A DNA stretch of 21,431 bases from an uncultured Novosphingobium sp. (GTDB lineage: Bacteria; Pseudomonadota; Alphaproteobacteria; Sphingomonadales; Sphingomonadaceae), in contig CAMPHR010000044.1 of NCBI GenBank assembly GCA_946886075.1, positions 1 through 21,431 on the forward strand, in the 5' to 3' direction. How positions within the stretch are numbered: the first letter of the stretch is position 1; the number at the start of each line of letters is the position of its first letter. The notes beneath the pieces were generated by a model that had not been told where the DNA came from, did no database searches, and worked only from the letters and a program-made list of their open reading frames with translations. The position numbers were made by a program, and so were the translations under genes. This document shows, in pieces, positions 14,113 through 21,431 of the stretch.

Positions 14113-14583
14113 TCACATCTCGTTGATTGGCTCGATCGACACAATCTCCAAAACCTCAGCCTTTCCGGCGAAATCCAGCTTCTCTCCCACCTCGGCATCC
14201 ATCATCGCCCGTGCAAGCGGTGAGGAAAAGCTGATCCGTTGCTCGTTGGGATCGGCTTCGTCGTCACCCACCAGGGCAACGATCTTCGTCTGGCCGCTGA
14301 GCCGATATGTGACGCGCGCGCCGAAACCCACCGCGTCGCCTTCTGGTACCGGCCTCACCTCCGCCGTCGCCAGCCGCCTGCGCCAATAGCGTAGCTCGCG
14401 CTTATGTTTCTTGGCGCTTTCGTCACTTATCGCCGACACGTCGATTGCTTCCAGCACCTCCACCTTCTCGCGCGTCAGCCGCAGTCCGCGCTGCGTCACC
14501 CAGTTGGGGCCGGGCGGGATCGGGATCTCGAATGTGGGCTCCAGATGTTCCTCGTCGCTCTCGCGGCGAAAAGCGACACTCAT
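14113..14583 (-). CDS. GreA/GreB-family protein with shortened coiled coil
   Basis: A 156-residue protein whose C-terminal part (residues ~84-152: VGFGARVTYRLSGQTKIVALVGDDEAD, then ISFSSPLARAMMDAEVGE) is the FKBP-like domain of Gre transcript-cleavage factors. That domain sits at the RNA polymerase secondary channel. The N-terminal part starts like GreB (WVTQRGL, ~28-34). The helical hairpin before LRYWRRRLATAEV is much shorter than in GreA/GreB, and the usual acidic tip segment (SENADY-type) is not visible. It may therefore modulate polymerase without cleaving transcripts, as Rnk-like proteins do. ATG 14583 has GAGGAG 6 bases upstream. It lies 105 bases downstream of cobT on the same strand. 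Confidence 0.8.
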   Translation of the reverse strand: MSVAFRRESDEEHLEPTFEIPIPPGPNWVTQRGLRLTREKVEVLEAIDVSAISDESAKKHKRELRYWRRRLATAEVRPVPEGDAVGFGARVTYRLSGQTKIVALVGDDEADPNEQRISFSSPLARAMMDAEVGEKLDFAGKAEVLEIVSIEPINEM

Positions 14584-14688
14584 GACGTTCTCCTCAACAA
14601 CGGCGTGTCTCGCGCCCCTTGATGAGAGGTCGAAAGCGCCGATGGCCATTTCAAGGGATGAACTGGGCTGGAGGGGTCGGCTGATGGC

Positions 14689-16515
14689 CTAATCCTCGTC
14701 GAACAGCCCTGCCAACTGCTCGACCATCGTCCCGCCAAGTTGTTCAGCGTCCATGATGGTGACGGCGCGCCGGTAGTAGCGGGTGACGTCATGGCCGATG
14801 CCGATTGCCACCAGTTGCACCGGCGAGCGGTTTTCGATCCATTCGATCACCTGCCGCAGATGGCGCTCTAGATAGGTGCCACTATTTACCGACAGCGTCG
14901 AATCATCGACCGGCGCGCCATCGGAGATCACCATCAGGATGCGGCGTTCCTCATGGCGTGCGATCAGCCGCTGATGCGCCCAGAGCAGCGCCTCGCCATC
15001 GATATTTTCCTTCAACAGCCCTTCGCGCATCATCAGGCCGAGGTTGCGTCGGGCCCGGCGCCATGGCTCATCCGCCTTCTTGTAGATGATGTGCCGCAGG
15101 TCATTGAGCCGCCCCGGCATCGGCGGACGCCCGGCTCCCAGCCAGTCCTCGCGGCTCTGGCCGCCCTTCCAAGCCCGCGTGGTAAAGCCCAATATCTCCG
15201 TCTTGACGCCGCACCGCTCCAGCGTGCGCGCCATGATGTCGGCGCTGATCGCGGCGATGCTGATCGGCCTGCCCCGCATGGAGCCGCTATTGTCGATCAG
15301 CAGCGTCACCACCGTGTCGCGAAATTCGGTGTCCCGCTCGATCTTGTAGGAGAGGGAGCGGGTAGGATCGATCACGATCCGCGCCAGCCGCGCCGCATCG
15401 AGCAGCCCTTCTTCCTGGTCGAAATCCCAAGACCGTGACTGCTGCGCCATCAACCGGCGCTGCAGGCGGTTGGCGAGCTTCGTCACCGCACCTTGCAAGC
15501 TCACCAATTGCTGGTCGAGGAAACCGCGCAGGCGATTGAGCTCATCCTCGTCGCACAGATCCTCGGCAGTGACGATCTCATCATGCGCGACCGTATAGGG
15601 CTTATAGTCGAAACCGGGCGGCAGGTCTGACATTGGCCGGTTGGGCCTGACGGGCATCATGCCCTCATCGCCCATGTCGTCGGCGCCCTCGTCGCTGTCC
15701 GCGTCGAAGTCGTCGCTATATTCGGTCTCACCTTCCTCGGTGTCGCCGCCCTTATCCTCGGCACGCGCCTCGGCGTTCATGTCGTTGTCGCCGGACTCCT
15801 CCTCGCCGGAATCGCCTTCTTCTTGGCTCTCTTCCTCGTCCTCGCCCTCGTCCTGCGGCTCGTCCTCGTCGGTTTCGGGCGGCACATCGCTTTCGACTAG
15901 CTGAAGATGCTCCAGCATCGCCTGGGCGAGCTTCTGGAACGCGCGCTGGTCATCAATGGCGAGGCCTAGTGCGTCCAGGTCAGCGCCCGCCTTTTCCTCG
16001 ATCCAGGCGTCAACCATGGCCATGCCACCGGTCGCATCCTTGGGAAGCGGCTGGCCCGTCAGCCGCTCGCGTACCTTGAGCGCCAGTGCCGTCGACAGCG
16101 GTACCTCATCAGCGGAGCGCGCGCGGCGTAGAGGGTCGGATTTCAGCCGCAGTTCAAGCGCGTGGTTGAGGTTGGCGCGCACGCCTTCCATCGCCCGCGA
16201 TCCGATTGCCTCCACCCGCGCCTGCTCGACCGCGTCATAGACAGCGCGCGCCGTGGCGTCGGCCGGCGCAGCGGCGCTATGCAATTTCAGATTATGATGA
16301 CGCAGCCGCAGCGCGTTGGCGTCGGCAAAGCCACGGGCGAGGGCGACCTGATCGGCTGGCAGGTTCCGGCCGGGTGTCGGCACCTTGATCGCCTTGCCTG
16401 CCATATGCGGGGCGTCCGCCGTGAAGCCGACTTCAACCTCCGCATCGCGGGCGATCGACCGGGCCGCGCCCGACAGCACGTCCTTGAAAGCATCCAGGGG
16501 CGAACGCTCAGCCAT
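14689..16515 (-). CDS. cobT: Aerobic cobaltochelatase subunit CobT (VWA domain)
   Basis: A 608-residue cytosolic protein matching CobT, the VWA-domain partner of CobS in ATP-driven cobalt insertion into hydrogenobyrinate a,c-diamide by CobN. Order: N-terminal domain starting [31 protein letters not shown]; a very acidic linker at ~209-285; CobT core ([17 protein letters not shown]); and a C-terminal VWA domain with MIDAS D408-N-S410-G-S412. ATG 16515 overlaps the stop of the phosphatase gene by one base (TGATG), and the GTG at 16536 was set aside for this reason. No cobN is in the window, so its use in B12 synthesis here is inferred from the family only. Confidence 0.94.
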   Translation of the reverse strand: MAERSPLDAFKDVLSGAARSIARDAEVEVGFTADAPHMAGKAIKVPTPGRNLPADQVALARGFADANALRLRHHNLKLHSAAAPADATARAVYDAVEQARVEAIGSRAMEGVRANLNHALELRLKSDPLRRARSADEVPLSTALALKVRERLTGQPLPKDATGGMAMVDAWIEEKAGADLDALGLAIDDQRAFQKLAQAMLEHLQLVESDVPPETDEDEPQDEGEDEEESQEEGDSGEEESGDNDMNAEARAEDKGGDTEEGETEYSDDFDADSDEGADDMGDEGMMPVRPNRPMSDLPPGFDYKPYTVAHDEIVTAEDLCDEDELNRLRGFLDQQLVSLQGAVTKLANRLQRRLMAQQSRSWDFDQEEGLLDAARLARIVIDPTRSLSYKIERDTEFRDTVVTLLIDNSGSMRGRPISIAAISADIMARTLERCGVKTEILGFTTRAWKGGQSREDWLGAGRPPMPGRLNDLRHIIYKKADEPWRRARRNLGLMMREGLLKENIDGEALLWAHQRLIARHEERRILMVISDGAPVDDSTLSVNSGTYLERHLRQVIEWIENRSPVQLVAIGIGHDVTRYYRRAVTIMDAEQLGGTMVEQLAGLFDED

Positions 16516-17300
16516 CAGTCGAGCAGCCTTTCCCACAGCAGCTGTCGTGCCGACGAATTGAGACCGAGCGGACCGGCGAGATACCCCTCGATGCCGCCAT
16601 GGTTGCTGTTCAGTTCGGCGAAGAAGCTCTCCAGATAGGCTTCATCCACGGTCAACAAAGGCTCGAGCGCCTCTGCCCGGGCGGACCAGGCCCGCGCCAT
16701 CCGCGTGTCGCGCTGAGTGAGCAGCCAATCCCAATCGGCATGTTCATTGGTCAGCAGATAGTCTTCGACGACCGTTTCACTCGGCACGCCCAAGGCCGCC
16801 AATATCAATGCGGCGCCGACGCCGGTCCGGTCCTTCCCTGCCGAACAGTTGATGATGATCGGCAATCGCCCCGCCAGCATTTGTGCGAACATCGCCCGGT
16901 AGGATGCGGCATGGTCCAGCGGAATGGCACGGTACAGCGCGATCATGGCATCGCGCATGTCCTGCGCGGTCGCGTCCCTGCGCTTCAGCATCTCGCCCAA
17001 TATGCCGCTGCTTTCGTCATAGTCGCGGCAGAAATAGTCGACCTCTGCGCCGTGCCAGACTGTCGGCTCTGCGCTGCGCTCATTACCGCGCCGGAAATCG
17101 CAGATCGCCCGTATGCCCAGCGAGCGCAGATGTGCCGCATCCGCCTCGCTCAGCAGCGCCATGGTGCCCGACCGGAACAGCATGCCTTGCCGCACGACCC
17201 GCCCATCGGCCGTCGCATAGCCGCCAAAATCGCGCAGGTTAAACCCGCGCTCCAAGGGCAGACGGCGGCTCGGGGCAACATGGGCGATCGTCTCCGTCAC
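16515..17300 (-). CDS. Tyrosine-protein phosphatase (Y_phosphatase3/LipA-like family)
   Basis: A 261-residue cysteine-based phosphatase. The P-loop [10 protein letters not shown] gives the C-x5-R signature at C152-R158, preceded by III and followed by an AALILAALG helix. The N-terminal [11 protein letters not shown] (residues 18-28) and LFRSG are hallmarks of the Y_phosphatase3 family, which includes Listeria LipA and MptpB-like enzymes acting on phosphotyrosine and sometimes phosphoinositides. There is no signal peptide, so it is cytosolic. The start is GTG 17300 in a GTGA overlap with the stop of the OsmC gene, with GAGG 10 bases upstream. Its position between the OsmC gene and cobT, coupled at both ends, is notable. 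The substrate is unknown. Confidence 0.9.
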   Translation of the reverse strand: MTETIAHVAPSRRLPLERGFNLRDFGGYATADGRVVRQGMLFRSGTMALLSEADAAHLRSLGIRAICDFRRGNERSAEPTVWHGAEVDYFCRDYDESSGILGEMLKRRDATAQDMRDAMIALYRAIPLDHAASYRAMFAQMLAGRLPIIINCSAGKDRTGVGAALILAALGVPSETVVEDYLLTNEHADWDWLLTQRDTRMARAWSARAEALEPLLTVDEAYLESFFAELNSNHGGIEGYLAGPLGLNSSARQLLWERLLD

Positions 17301-17716
17301 GGGCGTTCAGCCTCGCCCACGGGCGGTACGGCGACGATTTCGATCCGCGTTTCGACCTCGCTCATCAGCTTGTGAACAGGGCAACGCGCGGCGACGCCGA
17401 TCAGCGTATCATGCTGCTCGGGCGTCAGCGGTCCGCTGAGCGCGATCCGCGTCGTCAGCCGATAGACGCCGTCCCGTTCTTCGCTCGCATCCCGGATAAC
17501 GCCGACATGGATGTTCTCGACCGGAATGCCTTTGCGCTGGGCATACCAGAGCATCGTCATTGCCTTGCACGCGCCCAAGGCGGAATCATACAGGTCATGG
17601 GGGTCAGGTCCCGCATCATGCCCGTCAGGCGGCGTCATATCGACGATCAGCTCATGGCCCCGGATGTTGACCCGGTGCGCGCTGCCATCCGGCGCGATGC
17701 GCTCGACAACGATCAT
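17297..17716 (-). CDS. OsmC family peroxiredoxin-like protein
   Basis: A 139-residue OsmC/Ohr-superfamily protein. These proteins reduce organic hydroperoxides using two cysteines. Here C50 (DSALGACKAM) and C112 (RCPVHKLM) are in the expected places. The PHDLYDSALGAC block and the short length fit the YhfA/general OsmC branch rather than Ohr. ATG 17716 follows the cobS stop by 4 bases; a frame extension upstream is antisense to nothing useful and overlaps cobS, so it was rejected. The ribosome site lies within the cobS 3' end and is weak, suggesting translational coupling. Its downstream end overlaps the phosphatase start. Peroxide reduction is inferred from the family. Confidence 0.9.
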   Translation of the reverse strand: MIVVERIAPDGSAHRVNIRGHELIVDMTPPDGHDAGPDPHDLYDSALGACKAMTMLWYAQRKGIPVENIHVGVIRDASEERDGVYRLTTRIALSGPLTPEQHDTLIGVAARCPVHKLMSEVETRIEIVAVPPVGEAERP

Positions 17717-17720
17717 GGCG

Positions 17721-18728
17721 TCACGCCGCCCGGTGGGCGACGCTTTCCGGCAGGTCCTTGCCGAACACGCGCTGATAATATTCCGCCACCAGCGGCCGCT
17801 CCGCCTCATCGCATTTGTTGAGGAAGGACAGGCGGAAGGCAAAGCCGGTATTCTTGAAGATGAGCGCATTCTGTGCCCAGCTGATCACGGTGCGCGGGCT
17901 CATCACGGTCGAAATGTCACCGTTAATGAAGCCCTGGCGGGTGAGCTCCGCCACCTTGATCATATTCTCGACTTCCTTGCGGCCGCCCTCATGGTCATAT
18001 TCGCCCGACTTGGCGAGCACGATCTGAGCCTCGGTCGCGGCGGGCAGGTAATTGAGCGTCACCACCAGATTCCACCGGTCCATCTGGCCCTGATTGATCT
18101 GCTGCGTGCCATGATAGAGGCCAGTCGTGTCGCCCAACCCCACCGTGTTGGCGGTCGCGAACAACCGGAAATGCGGATTGGGCCGGATCACGCGATTCTG
18201 GTCGAGCAGCGTCATCTTGCCATCGGTTTCCAGCACGCGCTGGATCACGAACATGACATCGGGACGCCCTGCGTCATATTCGTCAAACACCAGCGCGACG
18301 GGACGCTGCAAAGCCCAGGGCAGCAAACCTTCGCGGAACTCCGTCACCTGCTGTCCGTCCCGCAGCACGATCGCGTCACGGCCGACCAGGTCGATACGGC
18401 TGATATGCGCGTCCAGGTTGATGCGGATGCAGGGCCAGCGCAACCGCGCCGCAACCTGCTCGATATGGCTCGACTTGCCGGTGCCATGATAGCCCTGCAC
18501 CATGACGCGACGGTTATAGGCAAAGCCCGCCAGAATCGCGAGCGTGGTGTCCGGGTCGAACACATAGGCGGGATCAAGATCGGGCACCCGCTCGTCCGCT
18601 TCGGAAAAGGCGGGGATTTTCATATCGACATCAATGCCGAACACTTCCCGCGCATCCACCTCACGGTCGGGCGCGGCCAGCAGCGTCTCTGAACGGGTAT
18701 CGGGCTGGACGTTCGGAATGTCGGTCAT
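17721..18728 (-). CDS. cobS: Aerobic cobaltochelatase subunit CobS (AAA+ ATPase)
   Basis: A 335-residue AAA+ ATPase of the MoxR/BchI-like group. With CobT it forms the ATP-hydrolysing ring that drives the CobN chelatase. The Walker A is GYHGTGKS (79-86) and Walker B LVFDEYD (D149-E150). [36 protein letters not shown] carries the sensor-1 Asn and the arginine-finger region typical of CobS. The N-terminal [26 protein letters not shown] segment is also CobS-specific. ATG 18728 was chosen over GTG 18731. It starts 89 bases after the J-domain gene and leads into OsmC, phosphatase and cobT. Similar CobS proteins occur in many alphaproteobacteria. Confidence 0.95.
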   Translation of the reverse strand: MTDIPNVQPDTRSETLLAAPDREVDAREVFGIDVDMKIPAFSEADERVPDLDPAYVFDPDTTLAILAGFAYNRRVMVQGYHGTGKSSHIEQVAARLRWPCIRINLDAHISRIDLVGRDAIVLRDGQQVTEFREGLLPWALQRPVALVFDEYDAGRPDVMFVIQRVLETDGKMTLLDQNRVIRPNPHFRLFATANTVGLGDTTGLYHGTQQINQGQMDRWNLVVTLNYLPAATEAQIVLAKSGEYDHEGGRKEVENMIKVAELTRQGFINGDISTVMSPRTVISWAQNALIFKNTGFAFRLSFLNKCDEAERPLVAEYYQRVFGKDLPESVAHRAA

Positions 18729-18816
18729 CACACTTCTTTCTGTTCGGTCTCTTCCGCCCTAACGTAAGGCGAAGGCCGGTGTCGAGTAGCCAATCGGTGC
18801 GGCGCGGCCTGCCCGT

Positions 18817-19434
18817 TCAGGCGAAGGCGGGCGCCTTGCGCAGCAGACCATAGGCCTCGATCACGCCCTGTAGGGCGCTTTCATGGCTACGGTCGCCGCC
18901 ATTATGATCGGGATGATAGCGCCGCAGCAGCTCGGTATAACGCTGCCTGAGCGCCTTGCGATCCGCATCGATCGGAAGTCTCATGGTGGATAATGCCTTG
19001 CGATCCTCATTGGACAGGAATTTTCCATCCTGCCGCATTTGGTTGTCGGCTCGCGCCTTTGCCACCCGCTCCTTGAACTTGGCGCCGATCGCGTCGAGCG
19101 GGTCCTGAAAGTCCGACCATTTGGGCGGCGGGCTTGTGGCGTTGGATGAAAAAGCCCGCGTCTCCCTCTCCCATCCCGCATAGGGGCGCTGGGCAGCGGC
19201 GATCTCATCGGGGCTCATGCCGGTGAAGAAATTATAGCCCTGGTTGAACTCCCGCACATGGTCGAGGCACAGCCAGCGCCAGCGCGGGCCCTCCTGGGTC
19301 GTCTTCGAACCTTCTAACGGTGGCGCGCGAAACTCTCCGGGTTCGGCACATCCTTCGACCCAGCAGGGGCGGTCGCTTTCCACGCGGCCATGGAAGCGGT
19401 TGAAACGGCGGGTCGAGAAGGGGTCGGTAGACAA
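18817..19434 (-). CDS. J-domain (DnaJ-like) protein with N-terminal Cys/His cluster
   Basis: A 205-residue protein with a C-terminal J domain: LRQRYTELLRRYHPDHNGGDRSHE carries the HPD motif (H174-P175-D176) that stimulates Hsp70 ATPase. The N-terminal half is not a standard DnaJ zinc finger. It has C24-x4-C29 and C56-x2-H59 (CLDHVREFN), a spacing that could bind one zinc ion. The QRPYAGWERE segment is typical of alphaproteobacterial relatives that sit next to cobS. The start is TTG 19434, supported by AGGG 5 bases upstream; an ATG at 19450 is in another frame. It diverges from bolA. Partner Hsp70 and client are unknown. Confidence 0.88.
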   Translation of the reverse strand: MSTDPFSTRRFNRFHGRVESDRPCWVEGCAEPGEFRAPPLEGSKTTQEGPRWRWLCLDHVREFNQGYNFFTGMSPDEIAAAQRPYAGWERETRAFSSNATSPPPKWSDFQDPLDAIGAKFKERVAKARADNQMRQDGKFLSNEDRKALSTMRLPIDADRKALRQRYTELLRRYHPDHNGGDRSHESALQGVIEAYGLLRKAPAFA

Positions 19435-19464
19435 GATTGCCCTGATGCATGATGGAACAAAGGG

Positions 19465-19474
19465 CCTATATAGG
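19465..19474. promoter_or_regulatory. Palindromic -10-like element between J-domain gene and bolA
   Basis: CCTATATAGG is a perfect 10-base palindrome containing TATATA, a -10-like sequence on both strands. It is 5 bases from the bolA ATG and 31 bases from the J-domain TTG. If used for bolA, the transcript would start at or next to the ATG (leaderless). No good -35 was seen on either side. Confidence 0.4.
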
Positions 19475-19478
19475 GGCG

Positions 19479-19766
19479 ATGAGCACCCAACTGAAAGGCC
19501 CGGTGGCCACAGAGATTGAGCAGCGGCTGCGCGCCGCCCTGTCGCCAGAGCAACTCGCCGTGATCGACGACAGCGAAAAGCATCGCGGCCATGCCGGGCA
19601 TGACGGATCGGGCGAAAGCCATTTCACGGTAGAGATCGTCTCGGCTGACTTTGCGGGCAAGAACCGCGTAGCGCGCCAGCGGCTGGTCAACACGGCACTT
19701 GCCGACCTGCTCCGCGACAAGGTTCATGCGCTGGCGATCAAAGCCCGCGCGCCCGGCGAAGCCTGA
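19479..19766 (+). CDS. bolA: BolA family protein
   Basis: A 95-residue BolA protein. These proteins bind [2Fe-2S] clusters together with monothiol glutaredoxins and take part in iron-sulfur handling and stress responses. The conserved segment SEKHRGHAGHDGSGESHFTVEIVS (residues 32-55) contains the histidines expected in the BolA loop, followed by GKNRVARQRLVNTAL, the helix-turn-helix-like part. ATG 19479 gives the usual N-terminus; ATGs at 19449 and 19452 would add an unusual extension. The ribosome site is poor, and a palindromic -10-like element sits 5 bases upstream. Its stop is 16 bases before the pirin start, and the pair is divergent from the J-domain/cobS cluster. Confidence 0.93.
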   Translation: MSTQLKGPVATEIEQRLRAALSPEQLAVIDDSEKHRGHAGHDGSGESHFTVEIVSADFAGKNRVARQRLVNTALADLLRDKVHALAIKARAPGEA

Positions 19767-19782
19767 TCAGGGGGACACGCGC

Positions 19783-20688
19783 ATGATGCCCGACGAGCTC
19801 ATCATCCAGACAATCACGCCCACTACCCACGATCTTGGCGACTTTCGCGTTCACCGATCGCTGCCCGCACCGGGCCGCACGATGGTTGGCCCCTTCATCT
19901 TCTTCGATCAGGCTGGGCCAGCGAGGATCGGGGCGGGGCAGGGCATCGATGTACGCCCTCATCCGCACATCAATCTCGCCACGGTCACCTATATGTTTGA
20001 GGGCGCCTTCCTGCATCGGGACTCGCTTGGGACGGAACAGCTGATCGAGCCGGGCGCAATCAACCTGATGACCGCGGGCAGCGGCATCGTCCATTCCGAG
20101 CGCTCGCCCGACAGCGATCGCGCGCGGGAATCGAAGCTCTCGGCCGTCCAGACTTGGCTTGCCCTGCCCGACAGGATCGAGGAAATGGCGCCTGCCTTTG
20201 AGCATGTCAGCGAAGGCGGCTTGCCCATCATCGATTGCGGCCGGGCCAACGCTCGAGTGATCATGGGTAGCCTATGGGGCGCGACCTCGCCGGTCACGAC
20301 CTATGCCGACACCATCTATGCCGACATCCAGCTGATGCCCGGCGGCAGCGTGCCGATCGATACCGATGCCGATGAACGCGCCCTTTATGTCGCGGGCGGC
20401 GACGCGGCGCTGGATGGAGTGCCGCTCTTGCCGCAGACGCTCTATGTCCTGCGTCCCGGCACGCGCGGCACACTGATGAGCGTCGATGGCGGCCGCGTGA
20501 TGTATTGCGGTGGTGAAGCCTTCAAGACGCCGCGCCATGTCTGGTGGAATTTCGTCTCCTCCTCGAAGGACCGCCTCTTTCAGGCGCGCGAGGATTGGGA
20601 GGCGATGCGCTTTCCGCTCATCCCTGGCGATGATCAGGAGTTCATCCCGATCCCGCAAGGACGGCCGAAGACGGTGAGCTATCCGTGA
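19783..20688 (+). CDS. Pirin family protein
   Basis: A 301-residue bicupin of the pirin family. The N-terminal cupin has the expected metal ligands H60 and H62 (RPHPHINLATVTYMFEG) and H104 and E106 (GSGIVHSER). A C-terminal pirin domain follows. Studied relatives act as quercetin 2,3-dioxygenases or as regulators; the true substrate in this organism is unknown. ATG 19783 has GGGGGA 7 bases upstream; a following ATG at 19786 is the alternative. It lies 16 bases after bolA on the same strand, so the two are probably co-transcribed. A REP-like doublet follows the stop by 20 bases. Confidence 0.93.
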   Translation: MMPDELIIQTITPTTHDLGDFRVHRSLPAPGRTMVGPFIFFDQAGPARIGAGQGIDVRPHPHINLATVTYMFEGAFLHRDSLGTEQLIEPGAINLMTAGSGIVHSERSPDSDRARESKLSAVQTWLALPDRIEEMAPAFEHVSEGGLPIIDCGRANARVIMGSLWGATSPVTTYADTIYADIQLMPGGSVPIDTDADERALYVAGGDAALDGVPLLPQTLYVLRPGTRGTLMSVDGGRVMYCGGEAFKTPRHVWWNFVSSSKDRLFQAREDWEAMRFPLIPGDDQEFIPIPQGRPKTVSYP

Positions 20689-20708
20689 TATTGTTAAAGA
20701 GCATTGCA

Positions 20709-20780
20709 CCGTTCGCCCTGAGCCTGTCGAAGGGCTCCACTTCTTAAAGGAGAGGGCTTCGACAGGCTCAGCCCGAACGG
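20709..20780. repeat. REP-like inverted doublet
   Basis: Two copies of a ~28-base element lie head to head (20709-20736 and 20753-20780). They share CCGTTCG, then TGAGCCTGTCGAAG. Each copy folds on its own: GCCCT (20715-20719) with AGGGC (20731-20735), and GGGCT (20754-20758) with AGCCC (20770-20774). The CCTGTCGAAGG type core is a frequent intergenic repeat in this kind of genome. The doublet sits between convergent genes and could also act as a terminator or mRNA stabiliser. Confidence 0.75.
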
Positions 20781-20805
20781 ACATGGTGACCGAAACTAAC
20801 TGCCC

Positions 20806-21431
20806 TCACTGAACAAAAGTCAGCGACAAATTCTCGGCATTCTTGGGGATATCAATCCGGCTCTCGTTGATCGACGCTTCTTCGCCGGGCTTCAGGCTGG
20901 TGCGATCCGCCTTGGTCGTCCAGCTGAACACCAGCCGGTTCTGCTGGTCGCGTAGCTGTACCAGCACCGGCGGCACGGGCAGGGTCCCCTTCCCACTGTT
21001 CACGATCCGTGCGCCGAAAGCAAAATATTCCTCGCCCGTGGGCAGCTTCCGCCGCTCCGCTGGCTTGGAAAGGTAGAAGAGCAGATCCGGATCGCCCTCT
21101 TCGGACACGAGGCCCAGATTGACCGCCCAGCTTGGCGTTCCGAAATACCAAAGCGCGCCGCCCACCCCGCCTATCACGAGGCAGAATAGCACCGCTGCAT
21201 AGGTCCAAAGCTTGAGCTTGTTGCGGCGCGGCTTCACCGGGGTGGCGTCGCGCTCGTCAACTTCCACCCGGCTGCGGCCATAGATGTCGTCAACCCGATG
21301 GTCGGCCTGCGTTGCCGCCATAGCTGGAGCAGCCGCCCTGACCGGCGCAGGAGCGGGCGCCGCAGCGACTTCTTCAACAGGATCGGGGGCCGTCACTGTC
21401 TCGACAGGCGCAGGAGCGGGGGGAGCAACAG
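20806..21431 (-). CDS. Membrane-anchored protein with DUF3426-like C-terminus (5' end outside window)
   Basis: The frame stays open to the right edge, so the start is missing; only the last ~208 residues are seen. Order: a long Ala/Pro-rich acidic linker (VAPPAPAPVETV, then APAPAPVRAAAPAM), a basic patch KPRRNKLK, and one membrane helix (LWTYAAVLFCLVIGGVGGALWYFG). After that comes a periplasmic domain with LPTGEEYFAFGARIVNSGKGTLPVPPVLVQLRDQ, then SLKPGEEASINESRIDIP. The last part resembles the DUF3426/FxLYD-like domain of MJ0042-type zinc-ribbon proteins, whose ribbon would be in the unseen N-terminus. A GTG at 21396 is in frame but is unlikely to be the start, because the same composition continues upstream. 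Function unknown. Confidence 0.8.
   Translation of the reverse strand, partial: VAPPAPAPVETVTAPDPVEEVAAAPAPAPVRAAAPAMAATQADHRVDDIYGRSRVEVDERDATPVKPRRNKLKLWTYAAVLFCLVIGGVGGALWYFGTPSWAVNLGLVSEEGDPDLLFYLSKPAERRKLPTGEEYFAFGARIVNSGKGTLPVPPVLVQLRDQQNRLVFSWTTKADRTSLKPGEEASINESRIDIPKNAENLSLTFVQ

Noticed and set aside
15641..15904. Ser/Glu-type low-complexity repeat as a possible tandem repeat element.
   Set aside because: It is the coding sequence of the acidic linker of CobT, a normal feature of that protein.
17511..18692. A 393-codon plus-strand frame opposite the OsmC and cobS genes.
   Set aside because: Both minus-strand genes have clear motifs; the plus-strand product has none.
1..21431. Defence system, CRISPR array, prophage, integron or transposon.
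   Set aside because: No spaced direct repeats, Cas, toxin-antitoxin, recombinase or transposase motifs were found on either strand.

Overview
The window looks like chromosomal DNA from an alphaproteobacterium of the family Sphingomonadaceae (Sphingobium/Sphingomonas type). This is inferred from several things together: high GC content, many GTG and TTG starts in tightly overlapping operons, a close match to the Caulobacter single-domain regulator DivK, a DUF3572 protein, and the BolA / J-domain / CobS / CobT neighbourhood. The genus is not proven. I see no transposase, integrase, phage gene, CRISPR array, tRNA or rRNA. Apart from the first ~350 bases, nothing looks like a mobile island.

Layout: 365-1756 (+) carries a YoaB-type RidA protein and a short-chain dehydrogenase. 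PgeF (peptidoglycan editing factor, -) and an APC amino-acid permease (+) diverge from a region with two strong dyads, a 45-nt hairpin and an ACCGGTC inverted repeat. The permease ends at a textbook terminator facing a Bcr/CflA-type drug exporter (-). That exporter is preceded by a 17-codon upstream ORF with a better ribosome binding site than the exporter's own. A small Sel1-repeat protein (+) diverges from it. From 9355 down to 6114 lies a five-gene operon (-) with overlapping ends: DUF3572, HAD hydrolase, RidA-family deaminase, glycerophosphodiester phosphodiesterase, FemAB/GNAT-like acyltransferase. DivK (+) diverges from it.

Centre: a PhoX-type phosphatase with a Tat signal and a lipobox lies behind an array of 11-bp-spaced Pho-box units. 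The ~335 bases after it hold tandem terminator-like hairpins, an 11-G tract and a repeat-like dyad. Then come rpmG (L33, -, only 55 codons), a small unknown protein, a GDT1/UPF0016 transporter with one degenerate motif, Dps, and (-) a Gre-family protein whose N-terminal coiled coil looks shortened.

Right part: a minus-strand cluster of J-domain protein, CobS, OsmC, tyrosine phosphatase and CobT, diverging from BolA and a pirin (+). CobS (AAA+) and CobT (VWA) are the chaperone-like motor of aerobic cobaltochelatase, but no CobN is present here. The pirin faces the 3' part of a membrane-anchored DUF3426-like gene that runs off the right edge. Between them lies a REP-like doublet whose two copies differ by compensatory base-pair swaps.

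Most genes are ordinary housekeeping or stress genes. I found no clear new defence or biosynthetic system. The best leads are the REP doublet, the Pho-box array, the upstream ORF before the exporter, the OsmC and phosphatase genes inside the cobS-cobT unit, the Gre-like protein lacking a normal coiled-coil tip, and the asymmetric GDT1 protein.
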